From: Leptospiraceae bacterium
GTDB lineage: Bacteria > Spirochaetota > Leptospiria > Leptospirales > Leptospiraceae
Length of the DNA stretch: 64,000 nt
Direction of reading: 5' to 3'
Assembly: GCA_024233865.1 (NCBI GenBank)
Contig: JACKPA010000013.1
Coordinates: 132,425 to 196,424, forward strand
A program made the translations under genes and the position numbers. Every line of letters begins with the position of its first letter. Within the stretch, counting starts at the first letter, position 1. Below the pieces are notes generated by a model. The model had not been told where the DNA came from. It worked only from the letters and a program-made list of their open reading frames with translations, and did no database searches. This document shows, piece after piece, positions 1 through 8,827 of the stretch.

Positions 1-38
1 AGGTGACGAAATATTTCTAACCTAAAATTTAAAAAAAT

Positions 39-1343
39 ATGGATGAAATACTAATTCCTAAGAAATTTGGTAACATGACACAGATACCAGAAATTGTACC
101 AATAGGCGAATTACCAGAGTTGGGAGTTGTTCCCAAAAAAATGTATGCACAGGTTATCAGACCTGAGAGATATGGCGAACCAAAAAACGCTTTCCAAATA
201 GAACAAATCGATGTGCCGGAAATAGGACCTGATGAAGTTCTGGTAGCAGTAATGGCTGCCGGCGTAAATTACAATAACGTATGGGCTGCTTTAGGATACC
301 CCGTTGACGTAGTTGGAACCAGAAACAAAATGGCAGAAAAAGGAACTTTTGGTGGAGACGCTTCGAAGTTCCATATAGGTGGCTCTGATGCTTCTGGAAT
401 TGTATATAAAGTTGGCTCTGACGTTTCAAACGTAAAAGTCGGGGATGAAGTTGTAATCCATTGTGGAATTTGGGACAGAAATGATTCATGGGTAAAAGAA
501 GGGAAGGACCCTATGTTTGCTCCTTCTCAATTGATTTGGGGATATGAAACAAACTGGGGTTCATTTGCTCAATTTACAAAAGTTCAATCTCACCAATGTT
601 TACCAAGACCAAAGCACCTATCTTGGGAAGAATCAGCTGCCTATATGCTGGTTGCAGCAACCGCCTACAGAATGTTGCACCATTGGAAGCCAAATGACGT
701 AAAAAAAGGTGATGTTGTGATGATTTGGGGTGGTGCCGGTGGACTTGGTTCTATGGCGATTCAAATTGTAAAAGCTGCCGGTGGTGTTCCTATTCCGATA
801 GTAAGTTCTGATGACAAAATTGACTACTGTATGAAATTGGGGGCTGAGGGAGTTCTTAACAGAAACAAATTCAAACACTGGGGAGCTATTACAACTGACA
901 TTAACAAACCGGAAGAATTTGTAAAATGGACAAAAGCTGCCAGAGAATTTGGAGTAGCATTTTGGCAAATTTCCAACAAAAGAAACCCAAATATTGTATT
1001 TGAGCATCCGGGTGAGTCAACGCTTCCTACTTCTGCATTTTGCTGTGCAACGGGTGGAATGATCGTGATTTGTGCCGGAACTACCGGATTTAATGCAACG
1101 GTTGACCTTCGTTATTTATGGATGAGACAAAAAAGGTTACAAGGTTCTCATTTTGCCAATGACGATAACGCAAAAGGTTTGAATGACTTGGTAATTTCAA
1201 AAAAAGTTGATCCATGTTTATCAACAACCTATAAATTTGAAGAAACAGGGACTAGCCACCAATTAATGAGAGAAAACAAGCACTCCCATGGTAATATGGC
1301 AATCCTTGTTGGAGCAAAAAGCACCGGACTTGGAAAAAAATAA
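39..1343 (+). CDS. ccr: Crotonyl-CoA carboxylase/reductase
   Basis: Medium-chain dehydrogenase of 434 residues, the usual length of Ccr. The family converts crotonyl-CoA, CO2 and NADPH to ethylmalonyl-CoA, or reduces crotonyl-CoA to butyryl-CoA when CO2 is absent. The substrate-domain motif NYNNVWAALG is at residues 77-86 and the nucleotide-binding loop WGGAGGLGSMAIQIV at 230-244. The residues that match the known CO2-pocket set are Asn80 or a neighbouring Asn, Glu170 (in GYETNWG) and His371 (in QGSHFAND). That assignment is by motif, not alignment. The next gene, another MDR enzyme, follows after 15 bp and is probably co-transcribed. Likely roles are the ethylmalonyl-CoA pathway or short-chain acyl-CoA metabolism; the window does not show which. 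Confidence 0.93.
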   Translation: MDEILIPKKFGNMTQIPEIVPIGELPELGVVPKKMYAQVIRPERYGEPKNAFQIEQIDVPEIGPDEVLVAVMAAGVNYNNVWAALGYPVDVVGTRNKMAEKGTFGGDASKFHIGGSDASGIVYKVGSDVSNVKVGDEVVIHCGIWDRNDSWVKEGKDPMFAPSQLIWGYETNWGSFAQFTKVQSHQCLPRPKHLSWEESAAYMLVAATAYRMLHHWKPNDVKKGDVVMIWGGAGGLGSMAIQIVKAAGGVPIPIVSSDDKIDYCMKLGAEGVLNRNKFKHWGAITTDINKPEEFVKWTKAAREFGVAFWQISNKRNPNIVFEHPGESTLPTSAFCCATGGMIVICAGTTGFNATVDLRYLWMRQKRLQGSHFANDDNAKGLNDLVISKKVDPCLSTTYKFEETGTSHQLMRENKHSHGNMAILVGAKSTGLGKK

Positions 1344-1358
1344 ATCGGGAGAAGTTTT

Positions 1359-2369
1359 TTGAAAGCTTTTGAAATTGGACAATTCGGATTAGACAACCTA
1401 AAAATGGTTGAAAAAGAATATCCTCGTCCAAAATCCAAAGAAGTCTTGGTTAAAATTCACGCCGCTTCTTTGAATTATCGGGACTACCTTGTGGTAAATG
1501 GAAAATATAACCCGTATTTTCCATTACCCCTGGTACCTTTGAGTGACGGAGCAGGTGAGGTGGTGGAAATAGGAGAGGATGTAAAAACATTTTTTGTTGG
1601 AGACAGAGTGACGGGGACGTTTGCTCCCGATTGGATTTCCGGACAGGCAACCAAAGATCAACTCCGAAATACTACCGGTGGTCCGAATAATGGAACACTC
1701 ACCGAGTTTAGGGTTTATCCGGAGTATGGCTTGCTTCCTATTCCGGAACATCTTTCTTACGAAGAAGCTGCTGCCTTTCCTTGTGCTGCCCTTACTTCTT
1801 GGAGTGCCATGGTAGTAGAAGGAAAGGTCAACCCGGGTGATACGGTTGTTGTCTTGGGTACAGGAGGAGTTTCCATTTTTGCTCTACAATTTGCAAAAAT
1901 ACTAGGTGCAAATGTAATTGTTACATCAGGTAGTGATGACAAATTAGAAAAAGCAAAAGAATTAGGTGCTGACCACACCATTAATTACAAAACTGTTACG
2001 GATTGGCATAAGGAAGTAAAACGTATCACTAGAGTTGGTGCTGACCATATCATTGAGGTTGGTGGTGCAGGTACTTTAGAGCAATCCGTTAAGTCAATAC
2101 GTCCGTTTGGTCAAATTAGCTTGATAGGAATATTGGCTGGAGGCTCAAAAGACTTTAACTTGTTGCCGGTATTGATGCACAATATAAAAATCCAAGGTAT
2201 TGTAGTTGGTAGTAAAGCGGGTTTTGAATCTATGAATAAAGCAGTTGCTTTTCACAAACTAAAACCGGTTATAGACAAAGTGTTTCCTTTTGAAGAGGCA
2301 AAAGAAGCAATCCGATACCTCGCAAATGGCAATCATTTTGGCAAGATTTGCATAAAAGTTTCTTCTTAG
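1359..2369 (+). CDS. Zinc-free MDR oxidoreductase (quinone oxidoreductase-like)
   Basis: 336-residue NAD(P)-dependent medium-chain oxidoreductase. The N-terminal GroES-like domain has NYRDYLVVNG where zinc alcohol dehydrogenases carry the catalytic Cys, so it belongs to the zinc-independent quinone oxidoreductase/enoyl reductase side of the family. The Rossmann loop is LGTGGVSIFALQFAK at about residues 164-178. The start is TTG: GGGAGAAG lies 5 bp upstream, there is no nearer ATG, and the first in-frame ATG would remove 22 residues of the conserved fold. It directly follows ccr, which suggests a role in the same acyl-CoA or redox pathway. The substrate cannot be assigned. Confidence 0.85.
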   Translation: MKAFEIGQFGLDNLKMVEKEYPRPKSKEVLVKIHAASLNYRDYLVVNGKYNPYFPLPLVPLSDGAGEVVEIGEDVKTFFVGDRVTGTFAPDWISGQATKDQLRNTTGGPNNGTLTEFRVYPEYGLLPIPEHLSYEEAAAFPCAALTSWSAMVVEGKVNPGDTVVVLGTGGVSIFALQFAKILGANVIVTSGSDDKLEKAKELGADHTINYKTVTDWHKEVKRITRVGADHIIEVGGAGTLEQSVKSIRPFGQISLIGILAGGSKDFNLLPVLMHNIKIQGIVVGSKAGFESMNKAVAFHKLKPVIDKVFPFEEAKEAIRYLANGNHFGKICIKVSS

Positions 2370-2371
2370 TT

Positions 2372-2467
2372 CCCCCCATGAAGCTTTAATTTTATTTACG
2401 CTTAACTAACCCCCCATAAACGGGGGGTGAATAAGACTTAAAATTAAGGTTTAGCATTTGTGGGGGG
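2372..2467. repeat. Nested palindromic element with C6/G6 ends
   Basis: A 96-bp imperfect palindrome. The outer arms are CCCCCCA and TGGGGGG. Inside lie AAGCTTTAATTTTA paired with TAAAATTAAGGTTT, and a central hairpin CCCCCC-ATAAA-CGGGGGG. It sits between two convergent genes and could act as a bidirectional terminator. A second type with the same architecture occurs after each P gene at 8707, 33748 and 38638, so this is a mobile or amplified family and not a one-off terminator. Confidence 0.8.
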
Positions 2468-2472
2468 AATTT

Positions 2473-3468
2473 TTATCTAACCCTCATTTTTCCAACGGTA
2501 TGAACACTTCTATGAACCAATCTATTATAGTTGTTTTCGTTTTTATTGTCTTTATCTCTTGATGGATCAAAAATTAGAACCACTACTTTGTTAAAGAAAT
2601 AATAATCGGAATCAGGTCTGTACATTGTGTAGTGATGTGTAAAAACACTTGTTTTGTACTTGCTATAATATATTGTATAGGTATGTTCAGGAACCGAATT
2701 AAGAATATCTTTTTTAGATTCTTCATCAATCTTTGCTTTTGGGTAATTAGTTGAAACTCTTTCGGCTTCGGATTGAGGTCCTTTTTCACCATATAGTTTA
2801 AAATCCAGCGCTTTATCTGAATTTTTACTAAGATATAAAACATATTCCCAAAGAGTTGGCTCTTCTAATCGAATTTCCTCGCCTTTTAGCTGGTTTTTCT
2901 CCACTAAATCTTTTTTTAAGTCTTGGACTTTTTTGCCTGATACTTCTTCCGGTGTAATGTCTTTAATCTTATCCGGATCACCTACAAGCCTTGAAAAGTG
3001 GATTTGGTTTGTACTTTTATGAGGAATTACGCTGCTTGAGCTAGGAATTCCTTTACGCCAAGAAGGGTAAGAAACCATAGTTCTGCCAAGGGGAGAATTT
3101 CCATCAGACTCGTTTAAAGCCAAAACAAAAATTTTATAATCCAATGGTTTCCCGTCTTTGTCGGAATAATCACCTTCCATTTGAACATGAACATCCAAAA
3201 TTTCACCTTTTCCATCCGGAGCATATCGTCTTTCAAAAGAAACATTTTTGACCTTCAATCTGAAATCATAATAAGATAGAGGGAAATATTCCTTCATTTC
3301 TTTATGATCCGTAACCGGTGCAGATGCTTCCTTTTTTGGTTCTGGTTTATTTGGTTGAACTTTTCCAATAGCTGGTTCTTTTTCGGCTTTTTTTTCTGGT
3401 GGTTGCCCGTTTAAACCAAATGCGAATACTAATAATACAACATAACTAAGCTTTATAAATCTTCTCAT
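2473..3468 (-). CDS. Exported protein of unknown function
   Basis: I do not recognise the family. The product (331 residues from the ATG chosen) begins with a basic, hydrophobic signal peptide ending near FGLNGQ, followed by a Lys/Glu/Pro-rich linker and a mixed, Tyr-rich globular body. There is no lipobox Cys, so it is probably periplasmic or surface-exposed but not lipidated. I chose the ATG because AGGTGA lies 7 bp upstream. The longer reading frame starts with a GTG that overlaps this ribosome site, which makes the GTG unlikely. It is convergent with the oxidoreductase upstream and co-directional with the PQQ-propeller gene. Confidence 0.7.
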   Translation of the reverse strand: MRRFIKLSYVVLLVFAFGLNGQPPEKKAEKEPAIGKVQPNKPEPKKEASAPVTDHKEMKEYFPLSYYDFRLKVKNVSFERRYAPDGKGEILDVHVQMEGDYSDKDGKPLDYKIFVLALNESDGNSPLGRTMVSYPSWRKGIPSSSSVIPHKSTNQIHFSRLVGDPDKIKDITPEEVSGKKVQDLKKDLVEKNQLKGEEIRLEEPTLWEYVLYLSKNSDKALDFKLYGEKGPQSEAERVSTNYPKAKIDEESKKDILNSVPEHTYTIYYSKYKTSVFTHHYTMYRPDSDYYFFNKVVVLIFDPSRDKDNKNENNYNRLVHRSVHTVGKMRVR

Positions 3469-3608
3469 GAATCTAGTCACCTATTTCTTTTTGTCATTTT
3501 TTATTATCGTAAGAAATCTAAATGTATATTAAGATTTATATTGAATTTTAGGCAATTGAAATATAATTTTTGGACTTAAAAAGCGAAATTGGATTTTAGT
3601 GTATTTTT

Positions 3609-5180
3609 TTATTCTGGCAAATTGGTTCTTGCTGAATTTCCACCCCAGGTTGTCCAACCGCTATAATTTGGGTTATTTGTATGGATTGCAAAAAGTTTTC
3701 CATCTTGGGTTGTAACGTATATATTACCTTTATAAATAACGGGTTGAAAACGCAGTGGTGTACCAATATCATATTCTTTGGTGATTTTTCCTGTATTTGG
3801 CTGGATTTCCAAAATTTTTCCGGCTAAAGTGCTAACAAAGATTTGTCCTCCGGCATAAGCTGGTGGAGATGCCAAGTTTCCACCGGATCTTTCCAAATCT
3901 CCATCCAGTTTAGCTGACCATAACTTTTTCCCATCCATAGAATCTGTTGCTGTAATTTCATCTCCCATTGTATTGATGTTTTGCTTGTTTATGTGCAAAA
4001 TCCTAGAGCCTTGGAAAGCTTGCATGGAAGAAACGCTTCCGTACCCGATATTATCAATGGCTGCTTTAGGATTGGAACTGCTAGGAGCTCCGCCCGTAAA
4101 ACCGTTCGAGGCATCCATATCTTTGGCTGCTTGGAAATATTCACTTTTGCTTTGAATATCTTTATCAAGGTATTTTGCCTGTTTTTTGGAGGATTCATAC
4201 CGTTTGCTTTTTAGATTTTTACCCACACTAGTTACGGATTCAAAAGCTCCCTTATCTGCTGTAGTATCCGAACGTTTGCTGTAAAAGACATCTTTACCGG
4301 TAACCACCGGTGCGGATGTAGCCCTTGTTTTTTGGGCAGATAAAATGGATCCATCAGACTGCTTAAAACTGTAAATTGTTCCGGAAAAGGTTGTGACATA
4401 CAATAATCCGTCTTTTTCCGCAACAGGTGATGACATCACATCACTATCAATCCATTTTTGCCAAAGAATTTTCCCGGTAGATAATTCAAATGCAACAAGA
4501 ACGTGAGATGCGTAGAGTTGCTCTTTTTTTTGGGTTTCATTTTTGGGGACAAATTGGTTGGAAGGATAAGATGTAAAAACCAGGTTTCCGGCAATGGTTG
4601 GTGTTGAAGTCAAAGGATCACCCAACCAGTGTGACCATAAATGCTTACCCGTTTTTGCATCTATTGCAAATATAGTGCAAGATTCCGTATTGAATATAAC
4701 AATTTCCTGTGTGCAAGCAGCAGTAGAAGGACCATCATCATCCAATGCAACTGACCATAAATTTTTGCCTGTTTTTGCATCAAAGGCATAAAAATCTTTG
4801 CTATGAAAACCACCACTTAAATACAATACATCATTGCATATCGTGGGTGTTGGTATTTGTGTTTTATTCGGAAGTTGGATTTGGTATCCGTTTTTGGTTG
4901 TTTGAAAACCATTTTGGCTGTCAAATTTTTTAGGTGTAATATGTCCTTCTCTAAATTTGACAGGAGGATTTTGGTAAAATTCCGAATTCATCTCTTTAGC
5001 CTGGGATAGAAAATCTTCTTCTACTTTGCTGCTTTGATCATTTGTTTTTTCTTGGGAAGAATCGGATTGGCTTGTTTTAGATGTATTGGAAAAATTACCC
5101 CTATTCTCAAAAAATTTTCCACAAGAATTATGAATTCCAAAACTTATAATAAAAAATAATACTGTTACAAAGATTTTCAA
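3609..5180 (-). CDS. PQQ-type beta-propeller lipoprotein
   Basis: 523-residue lipoprotein. The signal peptide ends in HNSC with the lipidated Cys at position 20. A Ser/Asn-rich linker leads to repeated blades of the type FYAFDAKTGKNLWS and FAIDAKTGKHLWS, the hallmark of PQQ-like/BamB-like seven- or eight-bladed propellers. An insertion rich in Lys, Ser and Asn splits the propeller near residues 310-390. Such proteins act as surface or periplasmic scaffolds; BamB is one example. PQQ binding or BamB function is not proven here. It is divergent from the metalloprotease pair, with about 170 bp of AT-rich promoter region between them. Confidence 0.85.
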   Translation of the reverse strand: MKIFVTVLFFIISFGIHNSCGKFFENRGNFSNTSKTSQSDSSQEKTNDQSSKVEEDFLSQAKEMNSEFYQNPPVKFREGHITPKKFDSQNGFQTTKNGYQIQLPNKTQIPTPTICNDVLYLSGGFHSKDFYAFDAKTGKNLWSVALDDDGPSTAACTQEIVIFNTESCTIFAIDAKTGKHLWSHWLGDPLTSTPTIAGNLVFTSYPSNQFVPKNETQKKEQLYASHVLVAFELSTGKILWQKWIDSDVMSSPVAEKDGLLYVTTFSGTIYSFKQSDGSILSAQKTRATSAPVVTGKDVFYSKRSDTTADKGAFESVTSVGKNLKSKRYESSKKQAKYLDKDIQSKSEYFQAAKDMDASNGFTGGAPSSSNPKAAIDNIGYGSVSSMQAFQGSRILHINKQNINTMGDEITATDSMDGKKLWSAKLDGDLERSGGNLASPPAYAGGQIFVSTLAGKILEIQPNTGKITKEYDIGTPLRFQPVIYKGNIYVTTQDGKLFAIHTNNPNYSGWTTWGGNSARTNLPE

Positions 5181-5354
5181 AGCGAACTCCTTACTTTTCC
5201 TCTTACAAAATTTAAAAATAGATTTTTTGTGAATAATTACAATAAATATTTTAGAATTTTTTATTAAAATTAGAGTTCTACTTTATAGAGTAGGACGACA
5301 TTCAGGAAAAAACCTAATATAATTTTTATGAATTTGAAATAAAAAGGATTTAGA

Positions 5355-6251
5355 ATGAAAAAGATTTTTTGTTATATTTTACTTTTTGCATTATTGTTAA
5401 ATTTACCCTGTAAGCCATCCAAGCCAAAAAATGATTGGATAAAAGGTTTGGCCGCTTTGTATTTGTTGAAAACGGCAATTCAAGATGCAAGTGGTACTAG
5501 CGACTACGACAATATTAAAACTTGGTATTCAACCATGGAAACACTAGAAGTACAGGTTGTTTATGAATCCGGTGCAACACCCTATTATGCCACTTTTACA
5601 AATCCAAAAACGGGAAATTCGCAATACGTTTGGGATATTTTTAATGATAATCTACAAGAAATGTTCAAAAACAGAAGCCAATCAATAACAACTTCCGTAC
5701 CAAAAGAGTTATCTTCTATGACAGAAATTAGTTCCCAAAGTAAGTCAACATGGACAACCTCGGATATTACTAGTTTGGGTAAAACCTATAGAACCGAAAA
5801 ATCAACGTCAACAAAGGGAGTGTTTTTTGTTGCTTTTGTGAGTGGATACTATAGCAGTGATGGTTCAACACAAGATACAAGTGTAATAGGAGTGAGTGTT
5901 TCGGGAACACCCTATATAGCCATTTTTAAAGATGTTATTACATCTATCAGTTACAGCAACCCGGTTGAAGAAGCAACGGTTGGGGAAGCAACCCGAATTT
6001 ATGTAGAACAAGCCACATTAGTTCATGAAATGGGTCATGCTTTGGGTTTGGTAAACAATGGAGTAACAATGGTCACTTCCCACCAAGATACTGACAATGG
6101 AAAACACTGCTCAAATACTGCATGTGTAATGTATTATGCCAATAGTGGAACAAGTGCTTTGGTTACTTACATTGAATCTTATTTAAATTCGGGTAGTACG
6201 GTTATGTTCAAAACATATTGTCTTGAAGATACGCAAAGCTTCACACCATAA
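5355..6251 (+). CDS. Metzincin-like metalloprotease lipoprotein, copy 1
   Basis: 298 residues. The signal peptide ends in NLPC with Cys19 as the likely lipid anchor. The zinc motif HEMGHALGL has His224, Glu225 and His228; His243 (in SHQD) is a candidate third ligand, and CVMYYAN with Met259 looks like the Met-turn. Cys252 and Cys257 recall archaemetzincins. This makes a secreted or surface-anchored peptidase likely; its substrate is unknown. It has its own AT-rich upstream region and an AAAGGA ribosome site. The next gene is a near-identical tandem duplicate. Confidence 0.82.
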   Translation: MKKIFCYILLFALLLNLPCKPSKPKNDWIKGLAALYLLKTAIQDASGTSDYDNIKTWYSTMETLEVQVVYESGATPYYATFTNPKTGNSQYVWDIFNDNLQEMFKNRSQSITTSVPKELSSMTEISSQSKSTWTTSDITSLGKTYRTEKSTSTKGVFFVAFVSGYYSSDGSTQDTSVIGVSVSGTPYIAIFKDVITSISYSNPVEEATVGEATRIYVEQATLVHEMGHALGLVNNGVTMVTSHQDTDNGKHCSNTACVMYYANSGTSALVTYIESYLNSGSTVMFKTYCLEDTQSFTP

Positions 6252-6344
6252 AATGTATGATTTAATGTGCTTTTTTAGCAAGATAATAAAAAAATTGATT
6301 TAATTTGGGTCTAAACAGTTGATTGATTTGATGGAGAAAAATTC

Positions 6345-7241
6345 ATGAGAAGGGTTTTTGTTTTTATTTTACTTTTTGTATTAATGTTTCATTTTACTTG
6401 TAAGCCTTCCAAACCAAAAAATGATTGGATAAAAGCTTTGCTCGCTTTGTATTTGTTGAAAACGGCAGTTCAAGACGCAAGTGGTACTAGCGACTATGAC
6501 AATATTAAAACTTGGTATTCAACCATGGAAACACTAGAAGTACAGGTTGTTTATGAATCCGGTGCAACACCCTATGATGCTACCTTTACAAATCCGGTAA
6601 CAGGAAATACAAAATACGTTTGGAATATTTTTGATGATAATTTGCAAGAACTTTTTAAAAACAGAAGTCAATCGATTACAACTTCCGTACCAAAAGAGTT
6701 ATCTTCTATGACAGAAATTAGTTCCCAAAGTAAGTCAACATGGACAACATCGGACATTACCAATTTGGGTAAAACCTATAGAACCGAAAAATCAACGTCA
6801 ACAAAGGGGGTGTTTTTGGTTGCCTTTGTAAACGGGTACTATAGCAGTGATGGTTCGACACAAGACACAAGTGTGATAGGTGTGAGTGTTTCGGGAACAC
6901 CTTATATAGCCATATTTAAAGATGTTATTACATCTATTAGTTACAGTAACCCGATCGAAGAAGCAACGGTTGGAGAAGCAACCCGAATTTATGTAGAACA
7001 AGCCACATTAGTTCATGAAATGGGTCATGCTTTGGGTTTGGTAAACAATGGAGTAACGATGGTCACTTCTCACCAAGATACCAGTAATGGAAAACACTGC
7101 TCAAATACTGCATGTGTAATGTATTATGCCAATAGTGGAACAAGTGCCTTAGTATCTTACATTAAATCTTTTTTAGATTCGGGAAGCACGGTTATGTTTA
7201 AAACATATTGCCTGGAAGATACACAAAGTTATCAACCATAA
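6345..7241 (+). CDS. Metzincin-like metalloprotease lipoprotein, copy 2
   Basis: Tandem paralogue of the preceding gene, also 298 residues, with the same HEMGHALGL zinc site, SHQD and CVMYY turn. The two differ mostly in the signal peptide (FHFTC lipobox here) and by scattered conservative changes, so all catalytic residues remain and both copies look functional. The 93-bp spacer differs from the region upstream of copy 1, so the copies may have separate control. A GGAG-containing stretch precedes the ATG. Confidence 0.82.
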   Translation: MRRVFVFILLFVLMFHFTCKPSKPKNDWIKALLALYLLKTAVQDASGTSDYDNIKTWYSTMETLEVQVVYESGATPYDATFTNPVTGNTKYVWNIFDDNLQELFKNRSQSITTSVPKELSSMTEISSQSKSTWTTSDITNLGKTYRTEKSTSTKGVFLVAFVNGYYSSDGSTQDTSVIGVSVSGTPYIAIFKDVITSISYSNPIEEATVGEATRIYVEQATLVHEMGHALGLVNNGVTMVTSHQDTSNGKHCSNTACVMYYANSGTSALVSYIKSFLDSGSTVMFKTYCLEDTQSYQP

Positions 7242-7284
7242 AACAAATGATTTTCGGGGTTTCTGCATTGCCTATAAGAGGAAG

Positions 7285-7902
7285 CTAATACGACATACCG
7301 CAAATAGACCCGGTACTTGTCGAGCTTGAAGACGAACTCGCAGTAAGAGTATAGGAATAATCGCAAGTTCCGTTATAGCTGTAAGGGGAATTAACAGAAT
7401 ACTTGGAATTGTTTACCGTCCCGCTAATGCTAAGAGAACTCCCAGCTAGCTTTTTTGTGTAGCTTTGAGTAGAGGATATGGTCCCTGTTTGGTTGATCGT
7501 TCCTGTAATCTTTAGCTTTGTGGTGGCTTTACTGGAATCACTATAGGTATTTACCTGCTCAAATTCGCAAGCACTCATGGTATACGCAAGGTCAACCGTT
7601 GTAACGCTGGAAGATGTGCTATACGTTCCCGTAACTTTCATGCTTCCCCCAACAGAACAACTTACTGTCACATCTACAGGAGTTGATGAAATGCTGTTAT
7701 TGTAAACACTCCGCAAAACTTCCGAAATCCCATAAATCGTATCGAATTGAATAGTCGGACTTCTGTAAGACTGTAAATACAAAAGTAAAAGTATGGTGTT
7801 GATCCTTCCTTGCTTCTTTTTTTTGTCTTCGTTATCATTTTTACAAAATTGCAGCGAAAGTATGATTAAAATGAGTATTAATCCATTTTTTGCTATTTTT
7901 AT
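7285..7902 (-). CDS. Small Ser/Thr-rich lipoprotein, probable non-canonical start
   Basis: Family not recognised. The frame is open up to a stop at 7909-7911. Read from an ATA at 7902 it encodes about 205 residues with a clear lipoprotein signal (LILIILSLQFC) and then a Lys-rich linker. The rest is a Ser/Thr-rich, beta-prone body with several Cys and a polyserine stretch. There is no ATG, GTG or TTG in the signal part; the first conventional start is a TTG at 7782 that would delete the signal and has no ribosome site. GAGGAG lies 11 bp upstream of the ATA. Either ATA is used, or an ATG has mutated, or there is a sequence error. Confidence 0.6.
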   Translation of the reverse strand: MKIAKNGLILILIILSLQFCKNDNEDKKKKQGRINTILLLLYLQSYRSPTIQFDTIYGISEVLRSVYNNSISSTPVDVTVSCSVGGSMKVTGTYSTSSSVTTVDLAYTMSACEFEQVNTYSDSSKATTKLKITGTINQTGTISSTQSYTKKLAGSSLSISGTVNNSKYSVNSPYSYNGTCDYSYTLTASSSSSSTSTGSICGMSY

Positions 7903-8004
7903 CTTGTTTTAAACTCCTCGTCTTAAAATCAGATCAAATCTAAATGTTTAACGGTAATAACTCTATAAATCTTGAATATTTTTTTTAGATATAATAATTT
8001 TTCA

Positions 8005-8033
8005 TTGACAGAAAAACGAATGCTTAATTAAAA
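8005..8033 (+). promoter_or_regulatory. Candidate promoter of P1 and the first cassette
   Basis: TTGACA at 8005-8010 is a perfect -35 box; 17 bp later TTAAAA is a weak -10. The block from about 7950 to the P1 start is repeated almost identically before P2 and P3, which supports a conserved control region. The -10 match is poor, so confidence is modest. Confidence 0.35.
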
Positions 8034-8067
8034 ATAAATTTAGGCATTTGTGAGATTAATACAAATT

Positions 8068-8708
8068 ATGTCAAATTATAAAATCATCTACAACCTTGTT
8101 CTCCATACCGCATTTTTGCTAGTGCTTGCAGGTGAATTATATGCAGCCCCCCCCCCACTTCGACTACGCTCAGTGACCGGGAGGGTTATGGTAACTCTTA
8201 CCATTTTGAAGAAAAAGCCATAAATTTACCCAATTCGGAAGGTGATAAAATTGTTTCCGAAGAATATTACAACAAAATTCGCAATTCTTCCCCGACCCAA
8301 GCAGTTGCCGAAAGCTTTTATCTCCTTTCCTCCGGTAGGGAATACCAATGGTACAATACGGATGCCAAACCTTACGAAGAATTTTTTACCGTTTTTTTTA
8401 AAGTCGGACTTTTGGCTACTACCGGATACTACTATGTTGCCGCAAAACAAGCAAATTCCGAGATAAACAACTCGCTTTTGGGTTTTGGTTCCGACCAAGC
8501 CATTGCCAAATTTCACAACCGATACAATAATTTCAAGATAGCGGGAGGAATCACTGCCTCGCTTTTTGGTTTTACCGCTATTCATAGTTACATTCGATTC
8601 GGAACGGATTCCGATTACAAAGACCTGCACATTACAAATTCGAGTTTGAAACAAGACCAATTTCAGAAATTAAGTTCTATTACCTTAGGAGTAAGTTATG
8701 TTTTTTGA
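8068..8708 (+). pseudogene. P1: exported/membrane protein, OFF by poly-C frame
   Basis: The N-terminus, MSNYKIIYNLVL and a signal peptide ending ELYAA, is in one frame; the body (YHFEEKAINLPNSEGDK to the C-terminal VSYVF) is in another. The two meet at a run of ten C at 8147-8156 followed by a short palindromic-repeat sequence. Eight or eleven C would fuse them into one continuous open frame, because no stop intervenes in the body frame after the tract. The body has one or two hydrophobic segments (VGLLATTGYYYVAA; IAGGITASLFGFTAI) and ends in Phe like outer-membrane proteins. Function unknown. It is either a phase-variable gene in the OFF state or a decayed one. Confidence 0.6.
8147..8156 (+). 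repeat. Poly-C tract in P1
   Basis: Ten consecutive C directly after the signal-peptide codons of P1. The equivalent tract is nine C in P2 and P3. Such tracts are prone to slipped-strand mispairing. In P1 and P3 the length decides whether signal peptide and body are in frame. Confidence 0.8.
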
Positions 8709-8805
8709 CCCCCCACAGTAGCTTTGGTTTTCGTCTGGCTTTAATGCTCCCCCCAATCGGGGGGAGAAATCGGACTAAAACTCAGTTTTAACTTATTGGG
8801 GGGTC
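8707..8805. repeat. Nested palindromic element after P1
   Basis: About 99 bp with outer arms GACCCCCCA and TGGGGGGTC, and a central hairpin CTCCCCCC-AAT-CGGGGGGAG. The left arm begins inside the stop codon of P1 and the right arm ends 22 bp before A1. Transcribed, it would form a long stem-loop between P and A, and could attenuate or insulate the operon. It has the same design as the element at 2372. Confidence 0.8.
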
Positions 8806-8827
8806 TATTAACCAAAGGAGAATAACC

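Noticed and set aside
633..1007. Minus-strand frames opposite ccr
   Set aside because: Antisense to a confidently identified enzyme, with no ribosome site or recognisable domain.
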